From Diplolepis rosae (lineage: Eukaryota; Arthropoda; Insecta; Hymenoptera; Diplolepididae): a DNA stretch of 64,000 bases. Below the pieces are notes generated by a model. It was not told where the DNA came from. It saw only the letters and a list, made by a program, of their open reading frames with translations, and made no database searches. A program made the position numbers and the translations under genes. Of this stretch, positions 44,401-54,770 are shown piece after piece (the stretch's first letter is position 1; each line of letters opens with the position of its first letter). The stretch lies in NCBI GenBank assembly GCA_030998225.1, contig JAPYXD010000419.1, forward strand, positions 619,889-683,888, read 5' to 3'.

Positions 44401-47400
44401 AATAAGTCGAATGAATTTCATGGCAACTCTAGTATTCTCTCTGGATCTACTTGTGTAAGGTTGGGATCTCAAGTAATCGGCAAGCCCATTCCTGCCTCTT
44501 ATATTATGGAGTCGAATGGGAATATAATCTGACCCTAGTATACGCTTGCGATCTAGTTTGCTCAGATTGAAATTAAGAGAAAACGAATAGCTGGATTCTA
44601 ATTGTCTAAATAAGTCGAATGAAATTTCATGCTAACTCTAGTATGCTCTTAGCATCTACTTGTGTAAGGGTGGGATCTCAAGTATACGACAAGCTTGTTT
44701 CTACCTTGTTGATTATAGATTCGTACATAAATACAATGCTGACCCTTTTATACGCTTGCGATCTAGTTTGCTCGGATTGAAATTACGAGCAAACGAATAG
44801 CTGGTTTCTATTTGGATTATTAAGTCGATTGAAATTTCATGTCAACTCTGGTATACTTTCAGGATCTACTTGTGTAAGGTTGGGATCGAACGTAGACATC
44901 AAGCTTTTTCCTGCCTGTTTGATTATGGATTCGAATGGGAATACCATGCTGACCCATGCATACGCTTGCGATCTAGTTTGCTCAGATTTAAATTAAGAGA
45001 AAAAGAATAGCTGGATTCTAATTGTCTAAATAAGTCGAATGAAATTTCATGCTAACTCTAGTATGCTCTTAGCATCTACTTGTGTAAGGGTGGGATCTCA
45101 AGTATACGACAAGCCTGTTTCTACCTTGTTGATTATAGATTCGTACATAAATACCATGCTGACACATGCATACGCTTGCGATCTGGTTTTCTCAGATTAA
45201 AATTACGAGCAAACGAATAGCTGGTTTCTATTTGGATAATTAAGTCGAATGAAATTTCATGTCAACTCTAGTATTCTCTCTGGATCGACTTGTGTAAGGT
45301 TGGGATCTCAAGTAAACGGCAAGCCTGTTCCTGCCGTGTATATTATGGAGTCTAATGGGAATACCATTCTGACCCTAGTATACGCTTGCGATCTAGTTTG
45401 CTCAGATTGAAATTAAGAGTAAAGGAATAGCTGATTTCTATTTGCCTAATTAAGTCGAATGAAATTTCATGTCAACTCTAGTATACTCTCTGGATCTACT
45501 TGTGTAAGGTTGGGAACTCAAGCAGACGACAACCTTGTTCCTACCTGGTTGATTATGGTGTCGAATGAAAATACCATGCTGACCCTGGTAAACGCTTGCG
45601 ATATATTTTGCTCAGATTGAAATTACGAGCAAACGAATAGCTGGTTTCGATTTGGATAATTAAGTCGAATAAAATTTCATTTCAACTCTAGTATACTCTT
45701 TAGATATACTTGTGTTATTTTGGGAACTCAAGCAGACGACAAGCTTGTTTCTACCTTGTTGATGATAGATTCGTACATAAATACCATGCTGACCCTTTTT
45801 AAGGCCTGCGATCTAGTTTGCTCAGATTGAAATTATGAGCAAACGAATAGCTTGTTTCTATTTGGATAATTAAGGCGAATGAAATTTCATGTCAACTCTG
45901 GCATACTTTCAGGATCTACTTGTGTAAGGTTGGGATCGAACGTAGACATCAAGCTTTTTCCTGCCTGTTTGATTATGGATTCGAATGGGAATACCATGTT
46001 GACCCATGCATACGCTTGCCATCTAGTTTGCTCAGATTGAAATTAAGAGAAAACGAATAGCTGGATTCTATTTGTCTAAATAATTCGAGTGACATTTCAT
46101 GCTAATTCTAGTATGCCCTTAGCATCTACTTGTTAAGGATGGGATCTCAAGTATACGAAAAGCTTGTTTCTACCTTGTTGATTATAGATTCGTACATAAA
46201 TACCATTCTGACCCTAGTATACGCTTGCGATCTAGTTTTCTCAGATTAAAATTACGAGTAAACGAATAGCTGGTTCCTATTTGTCTAATTAAGTCGAATG
46301 AAATTTCATGCTAACTCTAGTATGCTCTTAGCATCTACTTGTGTAACGGTGGGATTTCAAGTATACGACTAGCTTGTTTCTACCTTGTTGATTATAGATT
46401 CGTACATAAATACCATGCTCTTCCTTTTATACGCATGCGATATAGTTTGCTCAGATTTAAATTACGAGCAAACGAATAGCTGGATTCTATTTGGATAATT
46501 AACTCGATTGAAATTTCATGTCAAGTCAGGTATACTTTCAGGATGTACTTGTGTAAGGTTGGGATCGATCGTAGACATCAAGCTTTTTCCTGCCTGTTTG
46601 ATTATGGATTCGAAAGGGAATACCATGCTGACCCTTGTATACGCTTGCGATCTTGTTTGCTCAGATTGAAATTACAAGAAAACGAAAAGCTCTTTTCTAT
46701 TTGTATAAATAAATCGAATGAAATTTCATGCTAAATCTATTTTTTTCTTAGCATCTACTTGTGTAAGGGTGGGATCTCAAGTAAACGGCAAGCTTGTTCC
46801 TCTACTGGTGGATTATGGATTCGAATGGGAATACCATGCTGACCCATGCATACGCTTGCGATCTGGTTTTCTCAGATTAAAATTACGAGTAATTGAATTG
46901 CTGGTTCCTATTTCTCTAATTAAGTCGAATGGAATTTCATGTTAACTCTAGTATACGAACATGATCTAGTTGGGAAAGCTTGGAATCTGATGTAGACGAC
47001 GAGCTTGTAAACAAGTGGCTGTTTTCTATTTGTCTAATTAATTCGAATGAAATTTCATTTCAACTCTAGTATACGCACATGATCTACTTGTGTAAGGTTG
47101 GGATCTCAAGTATACGACAAGCTTGTTTCTACCTTTCTGATTATGGATTCGTACATAAATACCATGCTGACCCATGCATACGCTTGCAACCTAGTTTGCT
47201 CAGATTGAAATTACGTGTATACTAATAGCTGCTATCTATTTGCCTAATTAAGTCGAATGAAATTTCATATCAACTCTAACATACTCTCAGGATCCACTTG
47301 TGTAAGGTTGGGATCTCAAGTAGTCGGCAATCTTGTTCCTGCCGGGTTGATTATGGATTCGAATGGGAATAGAATGCTGACCCTTGTATACGCTTGCGAT

Positions 47401-48375
47401 CTAGTTTTCTCAGATTGAATTTACGGGTATACGAATAGCTGGTTTCTAATTGTTTAAATATGTCGAATGAAATTTCATGCTAACTCTAGTATGCTCTTAG
47501 CATCTACTTGTGTAAGGGTGGGATCTCAAGTATACGACAAGCCTGTTTCTACCTTGTTGATTATAGATTCGTACATAAATACCATGCTGACACATGCATA
47601 CGCTTGCGATCTGGTTTTCTCAGATTAAAATTACGAGCAAACGAATAGCTGGTTTCTATTTGGATAATTAAGTCGAATGAAATTTCATGTCAACTCTAGT
47701 ATTCTCTCTGGATCGACTTGTGTAAGGTTGGGATCTCAAGTAAACGGCAAGCCTGTTCCTGCCGTGTATATTATGGAGTCTAATGGGAATACCATTCTGA
47801 CCCTAGTATACGCTTGCGATCGAGTTTGCTCAGTTTGAAATTACGAGTAAACGAATAGCTGATTTCTATTTGTATAAATAAATCGAATGAAATTTCATGT
47901 CAACTCTAGTATACTCTCTGGATCAACTTGTGTAAGGTTGGGATCTCAAGTAAACGGCAAGTTTGTTCCTGCGTGCTTGATTCTGGATTCTCATGGGAAT
48001 ACCATGCTGACACATGCATACGATTGCGATCTTGTTTGCTCAGATTGAAATTAAGAGTAAACGAATAGCTGGTTTCTATTTTGCTAATTAATTAATCCGA
48101 TATTTCATTTTTAACTCTGTATGCTCTGAGGATCTTCTCGTGTAAGATTTGGATCTCATGTAGACGGCAGGCTTGTTCCTGCCTGGTTGATTATTGATTC
48201 TAATGGGAATACCATGCTGACCCTAGTATACGCTTGCAATCTAGTTTGCTCAGATTGAATTAGGAGAAAACGATTAGCTGGTTTCTATTTGTCTTATTAA
48301 GTCGAATGTAATTACATGTTACTTCTAGTATACGCACATGATCTACTTGAGAAAGCTTGGAATCTAATGTAGACG
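41443..48375 (+). repeat. Higher-order repeat unit, copy 3, ending at a rearranged junction
   Basis: Third copy, matching copies 1 and 2 from 41443 up to TGTAGACG near 48375. There the sequence jumps to a monomer equivalent to 29350 / 36330 / 43310 (GCTTGTTCCTGCCTGG followed by a GATTCTGGATTCTCATGGG monomer). The copy is therefore about 50 bp short of a full unit, and the periodicity breaks: the next deletion-monomer junction comes 5064 bp after the one at 43526 rather than 6980 bp. Confidence 0.85.
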
Positions 48376-49341
48376 TAACGCTTGTTCCTGCCTGGTTGAT
48401 TCTGGATTCTCATGGGAATACCATGCTGACCCTAATATACGCTTGCGATCTAGTTTTCTCAGATTAAAATTACGAGTAATTGAATTGCTTGTTCCCATTT
48501 GTCTTATTAAGTCGAATGTAATTACATGTTACTTCTAGTATACGCACATGATCTACTTGAGAAAGCTTGGAATCTAATGTAGACGACGAGCTTGTAAACA
48601 AGTAGCTGGTTTCAATTTGTATAATTAATTCGAATGAAATTTCATTTCAACTCTAGTATACGCACATGATCTACTTGTGTAAGGTTGGGATCTCAAGTAG
48701 ACGGCAAGCTTGTTTCTACCTGGTTGATTATGGATTTGTACATAAATACCATGCTGCCCCTTTTATACACTTTCGATCTAGTTTGCTCAGATTGAAATTA
48801 CGAGCAAGCGAATAGCTGGTTTCTATTTGGATAATTAAGTCGAATGAAATTTCATGTCAACTCTGGTATACTCTCTGGATCCACTTGTGTAAGGTTGGGA
48901 ACTCAAGCAGACGACAAGCTTGTTCCTGCCTGATTGATTATAGATTCGAATGGGTATACCATGCTGACACATGCATGCGCTTGCGATCTAGTTTGCTCAG
49001 ATTGAAATTACGAGTGAACGATTAGCTGGTTTCTGCTTGTCGAATTAAGTCGAATGAAATTTCATGTTAACTCTAGTATACTATTTAGATATACTTGTGT
49101 AAGTTTGGGAACTCACGCAGACGACAAGCTTGTTTCTACCTGGTTGATTATGGATTCGTATAGAAATGCCATGCTGACCCTTTTTAAGGCTTGCGATCTA
49201 GTTTGCTCAGATTGCAATTAAGAGTAAACGAATAGCTGATCTCTATTTGTCTAGATAAGTCGACTGAAATTTCATGTCAACTCTAGTATACTTTCAGGAT
49301 CTACTTGTGTAAGGTTGGGATCCCAAGTAGACCGCAAGCTT
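48376..49341 (+). repeat. Terminal satellite monomers outside the higher-order unit
   Basis: The last monomers before the array edge do not follow the 6.98-kb order. The first ones resemble 43310-43700. The final monomers carry scattered substitutions (for example GTCTAGATAAGTCGACTG near 49250). The array stops within a HindIII box, at AAGCTT (49336-49341). Confidence 0.8.
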
Positions 49342-49480
49342 CCCTACCGAAAATCTAGACGATCCTAGACTCATTCTAGACACATTTTTGTCTAGCCTGA
49401 ATCTAGCAGAATTTTATGGCGGTCACCTTGTCTAGAGATCGTCTAGAATTCATCTAGTGCAGTCTAGTGAGGTTTACCTG
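49342..49480. other. CTAG-dense segment at the satellite edge
   Basis: Directly after the satellite, about 100 bp contain nine CTAG tetramers, mostly as TCTAGAC or GTCTAGA. They include a hairpin-capable CTAGACA...TGTCTAG pair near 49377-49397. This composition differs sharply from both flanks. It may be the end of an unrecognised transposon or a small separate repeat. I cannot define its far end. Confidence 0.5.
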
Positions 49481-51019
49481 TAGCCAGGTATCCCGTTTGT
49501 GACCAAAAGCTTTAATATTCTCTATTGTATACCTAATAACAGCCTATTAGATTTCATACTACTTGAGTACTTTATCCCCACTGCGCATTTTCCTGTTAGG
49601 TAGCGTAAAGATCTCCTAACCGCATCCATAGGACTTCACCAGCGGGGTTCCTTTGTCCGTATTGAGGATTAAAATACAAAATAATTTTTTATTCAATTTT
49701 GCAACTAGCAATTTATAAATATTATATTCAAAGACTGCGAATTTTGACAAATTCAACAATATGTTATTTTCTAAAAAAAGTTGAAATACATAAATAAGTG
49801 TTCAATTTAATATAGTGCGTTCATACAGAAAATTTCTGGTCGTCAGTGAAAAACAATTCAAAATACCAAAAATAAAAAAATTAAAAAATTCTGGAACATT
49901 AAAATTCAAGATTGCAAACTTTTGAATATAAACATGTTTTTAATTTGTGTAGTGATCAATACCAAATTGCAAATTAAAACAGTCAAACTGGTTTAACACT
50001 TACTCGCTACTTCCAAATTTGAAAAATTGAAAATAAAAATAGTAAACATTCATTGATCAGCTTATCAAGGTTCAAATTTTCAATAACGTTTGAATAATAA
50101 TAAATATTAAATAAGTTCTGTTTCAAAAGTTTCAAAATTAGGTATCATCTGTAAGAGGTAAAATATCAAATTAGAGACCTTCAATATTAGTCAATTCGAA
50201 ATTGTAATTGTGATTGTAAATCAGTAATATACTATATATTTACATCTACACTATTTGAAAACTCTTTTTGATGCTCTTAGATTTTTAAGCTCTAGAATAA
50301 AACTTATTATTTTTTGCGTTATATTGATAATAGTAGATCCCTATTAGTTATATATACCGCTCAAGCAAAAGAGACCTCTATTGAGATATCGTGAAATCTC
50401 TCCTCGTAAGCTACCTCTGTAGGTAATAACAGTTACCTGTTCCTTTTAACGTAACCGTTATATATTTAAACTATAATTAAATATATGTGACAACATAAAT
50501 ATTTAACTTGTTTGTATTCTTATTCGACTTTGAAATTAACGTTAAAAGGTAATAGATATATGCAATAATTTTATTTATTAATGCTATGAATTTAAAAAAA
50601 ATAATGTCTGTTCTTGAACTCTGCTAAAGGCGACTTCAAGCGCAATGCTCAAGCATTTGGTGCGCAAAATTTGGAAATATAATTAAAAATTAAATAATGT
50701 AAATTTGCCAAATAAATGTATTAAGTAATGAATTTGATCAAATGAAATATGGTAATGTTAAGATAAAATATTGAATTGCATGAATATTATATTGTAGTAA
50801 ATTTGACGGAAAGTCATATTAATAAAAATATTTTACTTTATCGACTACGGTGATATATCATAAAAAAATTTGCTGGCCGAATGAATAGAAATCATAAATT
50901 ATACAAGTCTTTCATAAAAAAATGTTTTAAAAATAATAAGAAATACTTCAATAAAAGCTCATAAGATTATCATTTATGAACTCTGAATTTAATTTATCCA
51001 ACAACATATTAGCGTTTAT
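49481..51019. other. AT-rich sequence with no identified gene
   Basis: There are no long open frames, and AT-rich, A-tract-rich sequence dominates. A moderately GC-richer stretch (49490-49670, with CAGCGGGGTTCCTTTGTCC) looks like a repeat remnant, but I cannot assign it. I see no RNA gene. Confidence 0.5.
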
Positions 51020-51023
51020 TTAA

Positions 51024-51482
51024 GGGAGTATGGTGGACAAGACTATTAAAAATGAGAATTACTTGTAATTTTGACAGAACGCATATTATACCTTTTGAAC
51101 TATGGTTCAAATTTCGTGACTCTTCGGAACCTCAAACCCGAGAAATTAATTATTGATAATAACATGTGATCTTATGGGAAAATGCTGTTTTTGTAGATTA
51201 TAAAGATATTTAAAAATTATTTTAAAATTATTTAAAAATGGGAAAATTATGAAAAAATCCCACGTATCTCAGAGTTTTTTTCATAATTTTCCCATTTTTA
51301 AATAATCCTTAAAAAACAGCATTTTCCGATAAGATCACATGTTATTTTCAATAATTAATTTCTCGGGTTTGAGGTTCTGAAGGGTCACCAAATTTGAACC
51401 ATAGTTCAAGTAAGCTATAATACTCGTTCTGTCAAAATTACAAGTAATTCTCATTTTTAATAGTCTTATCCACCATACTCCC
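51024..51482. mobile_element. 459-bp foldback element with TTAA target duplication
   Basis: The element is almost one palindrome. GGGAGTATGGTGGACAAGAC at 51024 is mirrored by its near-exact complement ending at 51482, and pairing continues to a loop of about 17 bases at 51258-51274. It is flanked by TTAA on both sides (51020-51023 and 51483-51486). TTAA duplication is typical of piggyBac-type transposition, so it is probably a non-autonomous MITE. The terminus reads GGG rather than the CCC usual for piggyBac, so the superfamily is tentative. It has no coding capacity. Confidence 0.85.
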
Positions 51483-51486
51483 TTAA

Positions 51487-52831
51487 AGTTAAGGTTCTAT
51501 ACAACTTGAACTTTCTATTCTGATTGATAATATTCAAAATTTAATAATATTGTATTAAAAATGATTAAATTTTATAACAAATGTAATATAAATATTAAAA
51601 AGGTTTAATTACTGACATGAATTTCTTAAAAATTAATTTATAATATCATTATAGGCATTAATTTTTCTATACTAACATTGGCCTTTTGCAATTTCTGCGA
51701 AAAAAGATTACAGAAAGATAATAGTGGGTCATTTGAATTCAACAGAAACTTACGTTTAGAAACATCTTTCAAACATTTCAAAAATGATTATTAATGTCAG
51801 ACTTATCATTAATGTTTACAAACATCTTAGATTTAATTTTGCTGTGACATCAATTTATGGAATTGACATATTGCTTTCGACTTACAGTTGTCTAACGCAG
51901 AATTTCAACTGCTTTCGGCTTAGAGTCTTTTTCTAAAACGTATTTTTGTTCTGTAAAATGATTCTTCTATAATTGAGGCTTCGGATTCCATAAGCGACAG
52001 AACGCGTGGGCTAGTAGGCAAAAGAGGGGATACCGCAATGCGCGAACTTTTTTTTCATGTAAATAAAAAATTCGGAAAAATGATCAAAAAAACATGGTGG
52101 TACATGTTAAATGTCATTCCGCATATTTTTTCTCCTATAGATTTTTGTTTCAGAACTCTAGTTTTTTTTATAATCGAAGAAAACCGTACTTTTTGAATGT
52201 ACGAAATCAATCGATTTTTTACAATTAACTCGCTGTTTTTCGTACAAATTTGTCCGGAATAGTCTGAAATTTTATCAACAGACTCAAAAAACCCTAGAGC
52301 TTCAGATGGTTCTGTTCAACATAACATAATTCTCAATTTGTTAATAATTTTTATTATAACAGTTGCGGCTGGAAAAATTCTCATTTTTCATCTTCAAAGA
52401 AAAAAAGTATGCAAGGAAGTTTAGAGTTAAGAGAACTTTCAGCGAGAAAGTTGTTCAGCAGGCTTTGAGGCCGTTTTTTAATATATTTTGAGATTTTTTA
52501 ATACAAAACTGCAGTCAGGATAGGAATTTCTTTAACTGCGTCCAAGCGTACCGATACCGTCAAGAGATATTTCGATCGAACGCGGAGAAAAAGAGATGCA
52601 CCCATGCCGAGATTTGTGAAAATTTAATCAAAAGTTAAGTAAAGCTGGGAAAAAGTGACTTTTTGAGAAAATGAAATTTTTTTTGCGTATTCATTCAATA
52701 ACGAATTATAAAGTTTAATCAACTGTCTTAGAGTCAACTCAACACATTCTGAAGCTTTTCTTTGTTTTATTCTTTTTAAGTTAATTCATGATTTACCTTA
52801 GAAGAGGAAACATGTAATTAATCGCTAACAA
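51487..52831. other. AT-rich sequence with no identified gene
   Basis: All frames are closed by stops within short distances and there is no recognisable RNA gene or element end. GC is somewhat higher near 51980-52040 and 52540-52620, without a recognisable product. Confidence 0.5.
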
Positions 52832-53253
52832 CTCTCTAAACCTGAATCAGTAAAATAGTCACTGATTATATCAGTGAAAATATATCAACTGATGAATCAG
52901 TGCCCTGCTTTGATTTCACTGAGGAATCAGGTGAACATAACTTTTGAATTCGCGAATTCAAAACTTTCATCTATACACTTTACTGATTTATCGTCCCTTA
53001 AAAATAATAATAATTGCGTAATTTCGTTTTAGTGTTGTTTAGCCTAAAATAAACGAGTTCATCGCTCGTTAAAATATATTGCTGGTTTTATTACTCCCAC
53101 CTGAAGCTTTCACTGATTCAATAAGTAAGTTCAATCTATTTCACTGATTCATCAGCCTAATTTCACTGATTCTCAGTGAAAGACTTATAGCTGCTGCCAT
53201 CAGTTAATAGTCACTGCGAATCAGTGGCCGTTCACTGATTTAGGTTTAGAGAG
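52832..53253. mobile_element. MITE with CACTGATT subterminal repeats, copy 1
   Basis: The ends are inverted: CTCTCTAAACCTGAATCAGT at 52832 and its near complement, ending TTTAGAGAG, at 53253. Inside are many CACTGATT/AATCAGTG octamers in both orientations, clustered near each end. Clusters of short subterminal repeats are usual transposase-binding sites in hAT-like MITEs. No convincing target duplication is visible. Two shorter relatives lie at 62436 and 62932. Confidence 0.8.
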
Positions 53254-53393
53254 AACGGTAACTTATTACATTAAATAAGTTAAAAATTTTCATTTTCACG
53301 AACATTTCGGGTATTTATTTTACAAAATGTATTAGTCCTCAAAAATTCGACAAATTTTGAGCTAATGTTCAATATGTAACTACCAAACCTGTA

Positions 53394-53581
53394 CACTGAG
53401 AAAAAAATTCTATTGAATCAAAAGCATTTCTTTCCAAAAGCATGTATACTATTAATTCTTAAAAATATACTGCAAGAAGCAGTAAATATGTTACTAATTC
53501 TATAGCATATTGATTTGAATTCATGGTATACATACTTTTGGAAAGAAATGCTTTTGATTCAATAGCATTTTTTTCTCAGGG
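53394..53581. mobile_element. 188-bp TA-flanked MITE
   Basis: The inverted arms are about 55 bp: CACTGAGAAAAAAATTCTAT at the left and its complement ending CTCAGGG at the right. TA sits on both sides (53392-53393 and 53582-53583), as expected for Tc1/mariner-type insertion. It has no coding capacity; the open frame starting at 53523 merely runs out of the right arm. Confidence 0.85.
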
Positions 53582-54171
53582 TAATAACGATTATTTTGAC
53601 TTATATTTAATGATAAATGGTCAAACTTTGTTATATTATTGCCAATATAAAGTGTATATGGGTCATTTCATGGGAGATTTACAGTCAAAATTTTTTTTTT
53701 CGACGAAACATTTTTTTGCCTTTTTACATCGAAAATAATCGACACGTATATTTTTTTTTCAATGTGATACTTGAAAATTTCGAGATATAATTTTTTTAAG
53801 TTTGGCACTCAGGAAAAATTTTTTTTTTTCAACAGCTCACTGTAAAAGCAGTTTTGAATATAAAATGTAACCCTTGCACTTGAAATGCGCAAAAGAGTAC
53901 AAGCTTTCAAAAAAGTTATAGCACACATTTCGTTGTTTTTTTGTAATAACAATATAGTACATTTTTATAAACAATTAAATTTTCTTTAAATTTGGAACTA
54001 ATTTTTTCCGATTTTTTTGTTTCTAAATCTTTGTTAAAGTTTTTTCAATATGCAGGCAAAATTTTGGAATGGAAAAATGAAAACTGTAGGTGTAATTAAT
54101 TTATCAAATCTGTCCCGCGCGTTGCAACGAGCGAGCTCGCACGCTGCAACTACGCTTAAGCTTGATTAGGC

Positions 54172-54495
54172 ATGCTCGGACTCGAAGCACGTGTGGCAGT
54201 GAATGCAGTGACTGCTGTTTTAGTTTTCTGTGAATGTTCCTCAAGTGTTCACCTATCTCAAATTAATACAGAAATGCCAAGCTCTCGATTTAAACATGTC
54301 TGCTGCAATCCGTTTAATAAAAAAAATCATAGTGGAAAAAAGCAAAAAAAAAATTTGCGGCGCGTTTCATCCTCGATACTTAAAAAATTGAAAATTTTTA
54401 AACCGGATGATGTTTCTTGTACACAATGGAGAATAGAAGCAAATGAAATGGAGATGGAAGATGTTTGTTGTAAGTACATTCAAACTTGTGCGTAG
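54172..54495 (+). CDS. Cys-containing first-exon-like reading frame
   Basis: The open frame has 107 codons. The more credible start is the internal ATG at 54274 (residue 35), in the context GAAATGCC, giving a short basic peptide: SRFKHVCCNPFNKK, a Lys/Arg-rich stretch to about residue 75, then Cys83 and a CC pair near residue 100. The CC-N-P-F, downstream basic helix and later Cys recall the Cys-rich N-terminal segments I associate with arthropod transposon-linked proteins. This is recall only, and no domain is certain. TTGTAAGTA near 54469 could be a splice donor, so the last residues may be intron. The first two thirds lie in the left foldback arm and are duplicated in reverse at 54576-54770; the remainder lies in the unique spacer. 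It could be a captured exon, part of an element, or non-coding. Confidence 0.35.
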   Translation: MLGLEARVAVNAVTAVLVFCECSSSVHLSQINTEMPSSRFKHVCCNPFNKKNHSGKKQKKNLRRVSSSILKKLKIFKPDDVSCTQWRIEANEMEMEDVCCKYIQTCA

Positions 54496-54575
54496 ACTAT
54501 TTCAAAACGAATCATTAGTTATAATGATGAATTGATGAGTGAAGTATTACGATAAAATTACTCTAAATGATGCAC

Positions 54576-54770
54576 TTAAGACGCAAATTTTTTTCTTTGC
54601 TTTTTTCCACTATGATTTTTTTTATTAAACGGATTGCAGCAGACATGTTTAAATCGAGAGCTTGGCATTTCTGTATTAATTTGAAATAGGTGAACACTTG
54701 AGAAACATTCACAGAAAAATAAAACAGCGGTCACTGCATTCACTGCCACACGTGCTTCGAGTCCGAGCAT
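54576..54770 (-). pseudogene. Truncated inverted copy of the Cys-containing frame
   Basis: On the minus strand, 64 codons repeat the start of the frame at 54172 with only four residue changes (V18F, S23F, S29F, K59R). The homology stops at the inner end of the foldback arm (54592), and the frame terminates a few codons later. The Cys83 region and the putative splice donor are missing, so this copy cannot encode the full segment. Transcription through both copies would give a double-stranded RNA stem. Confidence 0.5.

Larger units (their letters stand above)
2941..48602 (+). repeat. 118-bp deletion monomers, 24 dispersed copies
   Basis: A derived monomer lacks about 92 bp between the CAAGCTT box and the AGCTGG box, so GAGCTTGTAAACAAGTAGCT appears at the join. 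Junctions start at 2941, 4530, 6117, 12915, 13453, 13781, 17260, 18007, 18545, 18873, 23998, 27229, 27767, 29565, 33043, 34420, 34748, 36545, 40023, 41401, 41729, 43526, 47003 and 48590. Its length follows from the 328-bp spacing of close pairs, which is 210 plus 118. The junction forms the imperfect palindrome CTTGTAAACAAG. The span given covers the first to the last copy; ordinary monomers lie between them. Confidence 0.9.
1..49341 (+). repeat. 210-bp HindIII satellite array, head-to-tail
   Basis: Tandem monomers of 210 bp run from the first base to 49341 in one orientation. The CAAGCTT box recurs at 1, 211, 421 and so on with small indels. Monomer landmarks in order are CAAGCTTGTTCCTGCC, GATTATGGATTCGAATGGG, AATACCATGCTGACCC, TACGCTTGCGATCTAG, TTTGCTCAGATTGAAATTA, CGAATAGCTGG, AATTAAGTCGAATGAAATTT and CTACTTGTGTAAGGTTGGGA. 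I estimate about 245 units, allowing for shortened ones. Monomers fall into recurring subtypes, for example GATTCGAATGGG versus GATTCGTACATA, and the ending CATGCATACGC versus CTAGTATACGC. No transposon interrupts the array. Such arrays typically form centromeric or pericentromeric heterochromatin; that role is inferred here. I do not recognise the family. The left end lies outside the window. Confidence 0.97.

Noticed and set aside
2698..46945. Many 60-76-codon open frames in the satellite (for example at 4245, 16975, 32758, 39738, 46718)
   Set aside because: The monomer length, 210, is a multiple of three, and the usual stop is the TAG in GAATAGCTGG. Frames open only where that TAG is lost (GAATTGCTGG, AAAAAGCTGG) and close at the same place in the next monomer. 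They are copies of one satellite phrase, not genes.
1..49341. CRISPR array
   Set aside because: The repeats are contiguous 210-bp monomers without unique spacers, and the rest of the window is eukaryotic in character.
1..49341. CENP-B box in the monomer
   Set aside because: TTCGAATGGGAATACC and TTCGTACATAAATACC share only the TTCG start and lack the required A and CGGG positions.
1..49341. tRNA-derived origin from a B-box-like GATTCGAATGG
   Set aside because: Only seven core bases agree with the B box, and the nearest A-box-like text lies more than 100 bp away, too far for a Pol III promoter.
52832..53253. CACTGATT cluster as a transcription-factor enhancer
   Set aside because: The inverted ends and two further copies show that it is a transposon family. 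A regulatory role would be secondary and is not shown.
53523..53738. 71-codon plus-strand frame
   Set aside because: It begins inside the right arm of the 53394 MITE and runs into T-rich sequence. No domain is seen.
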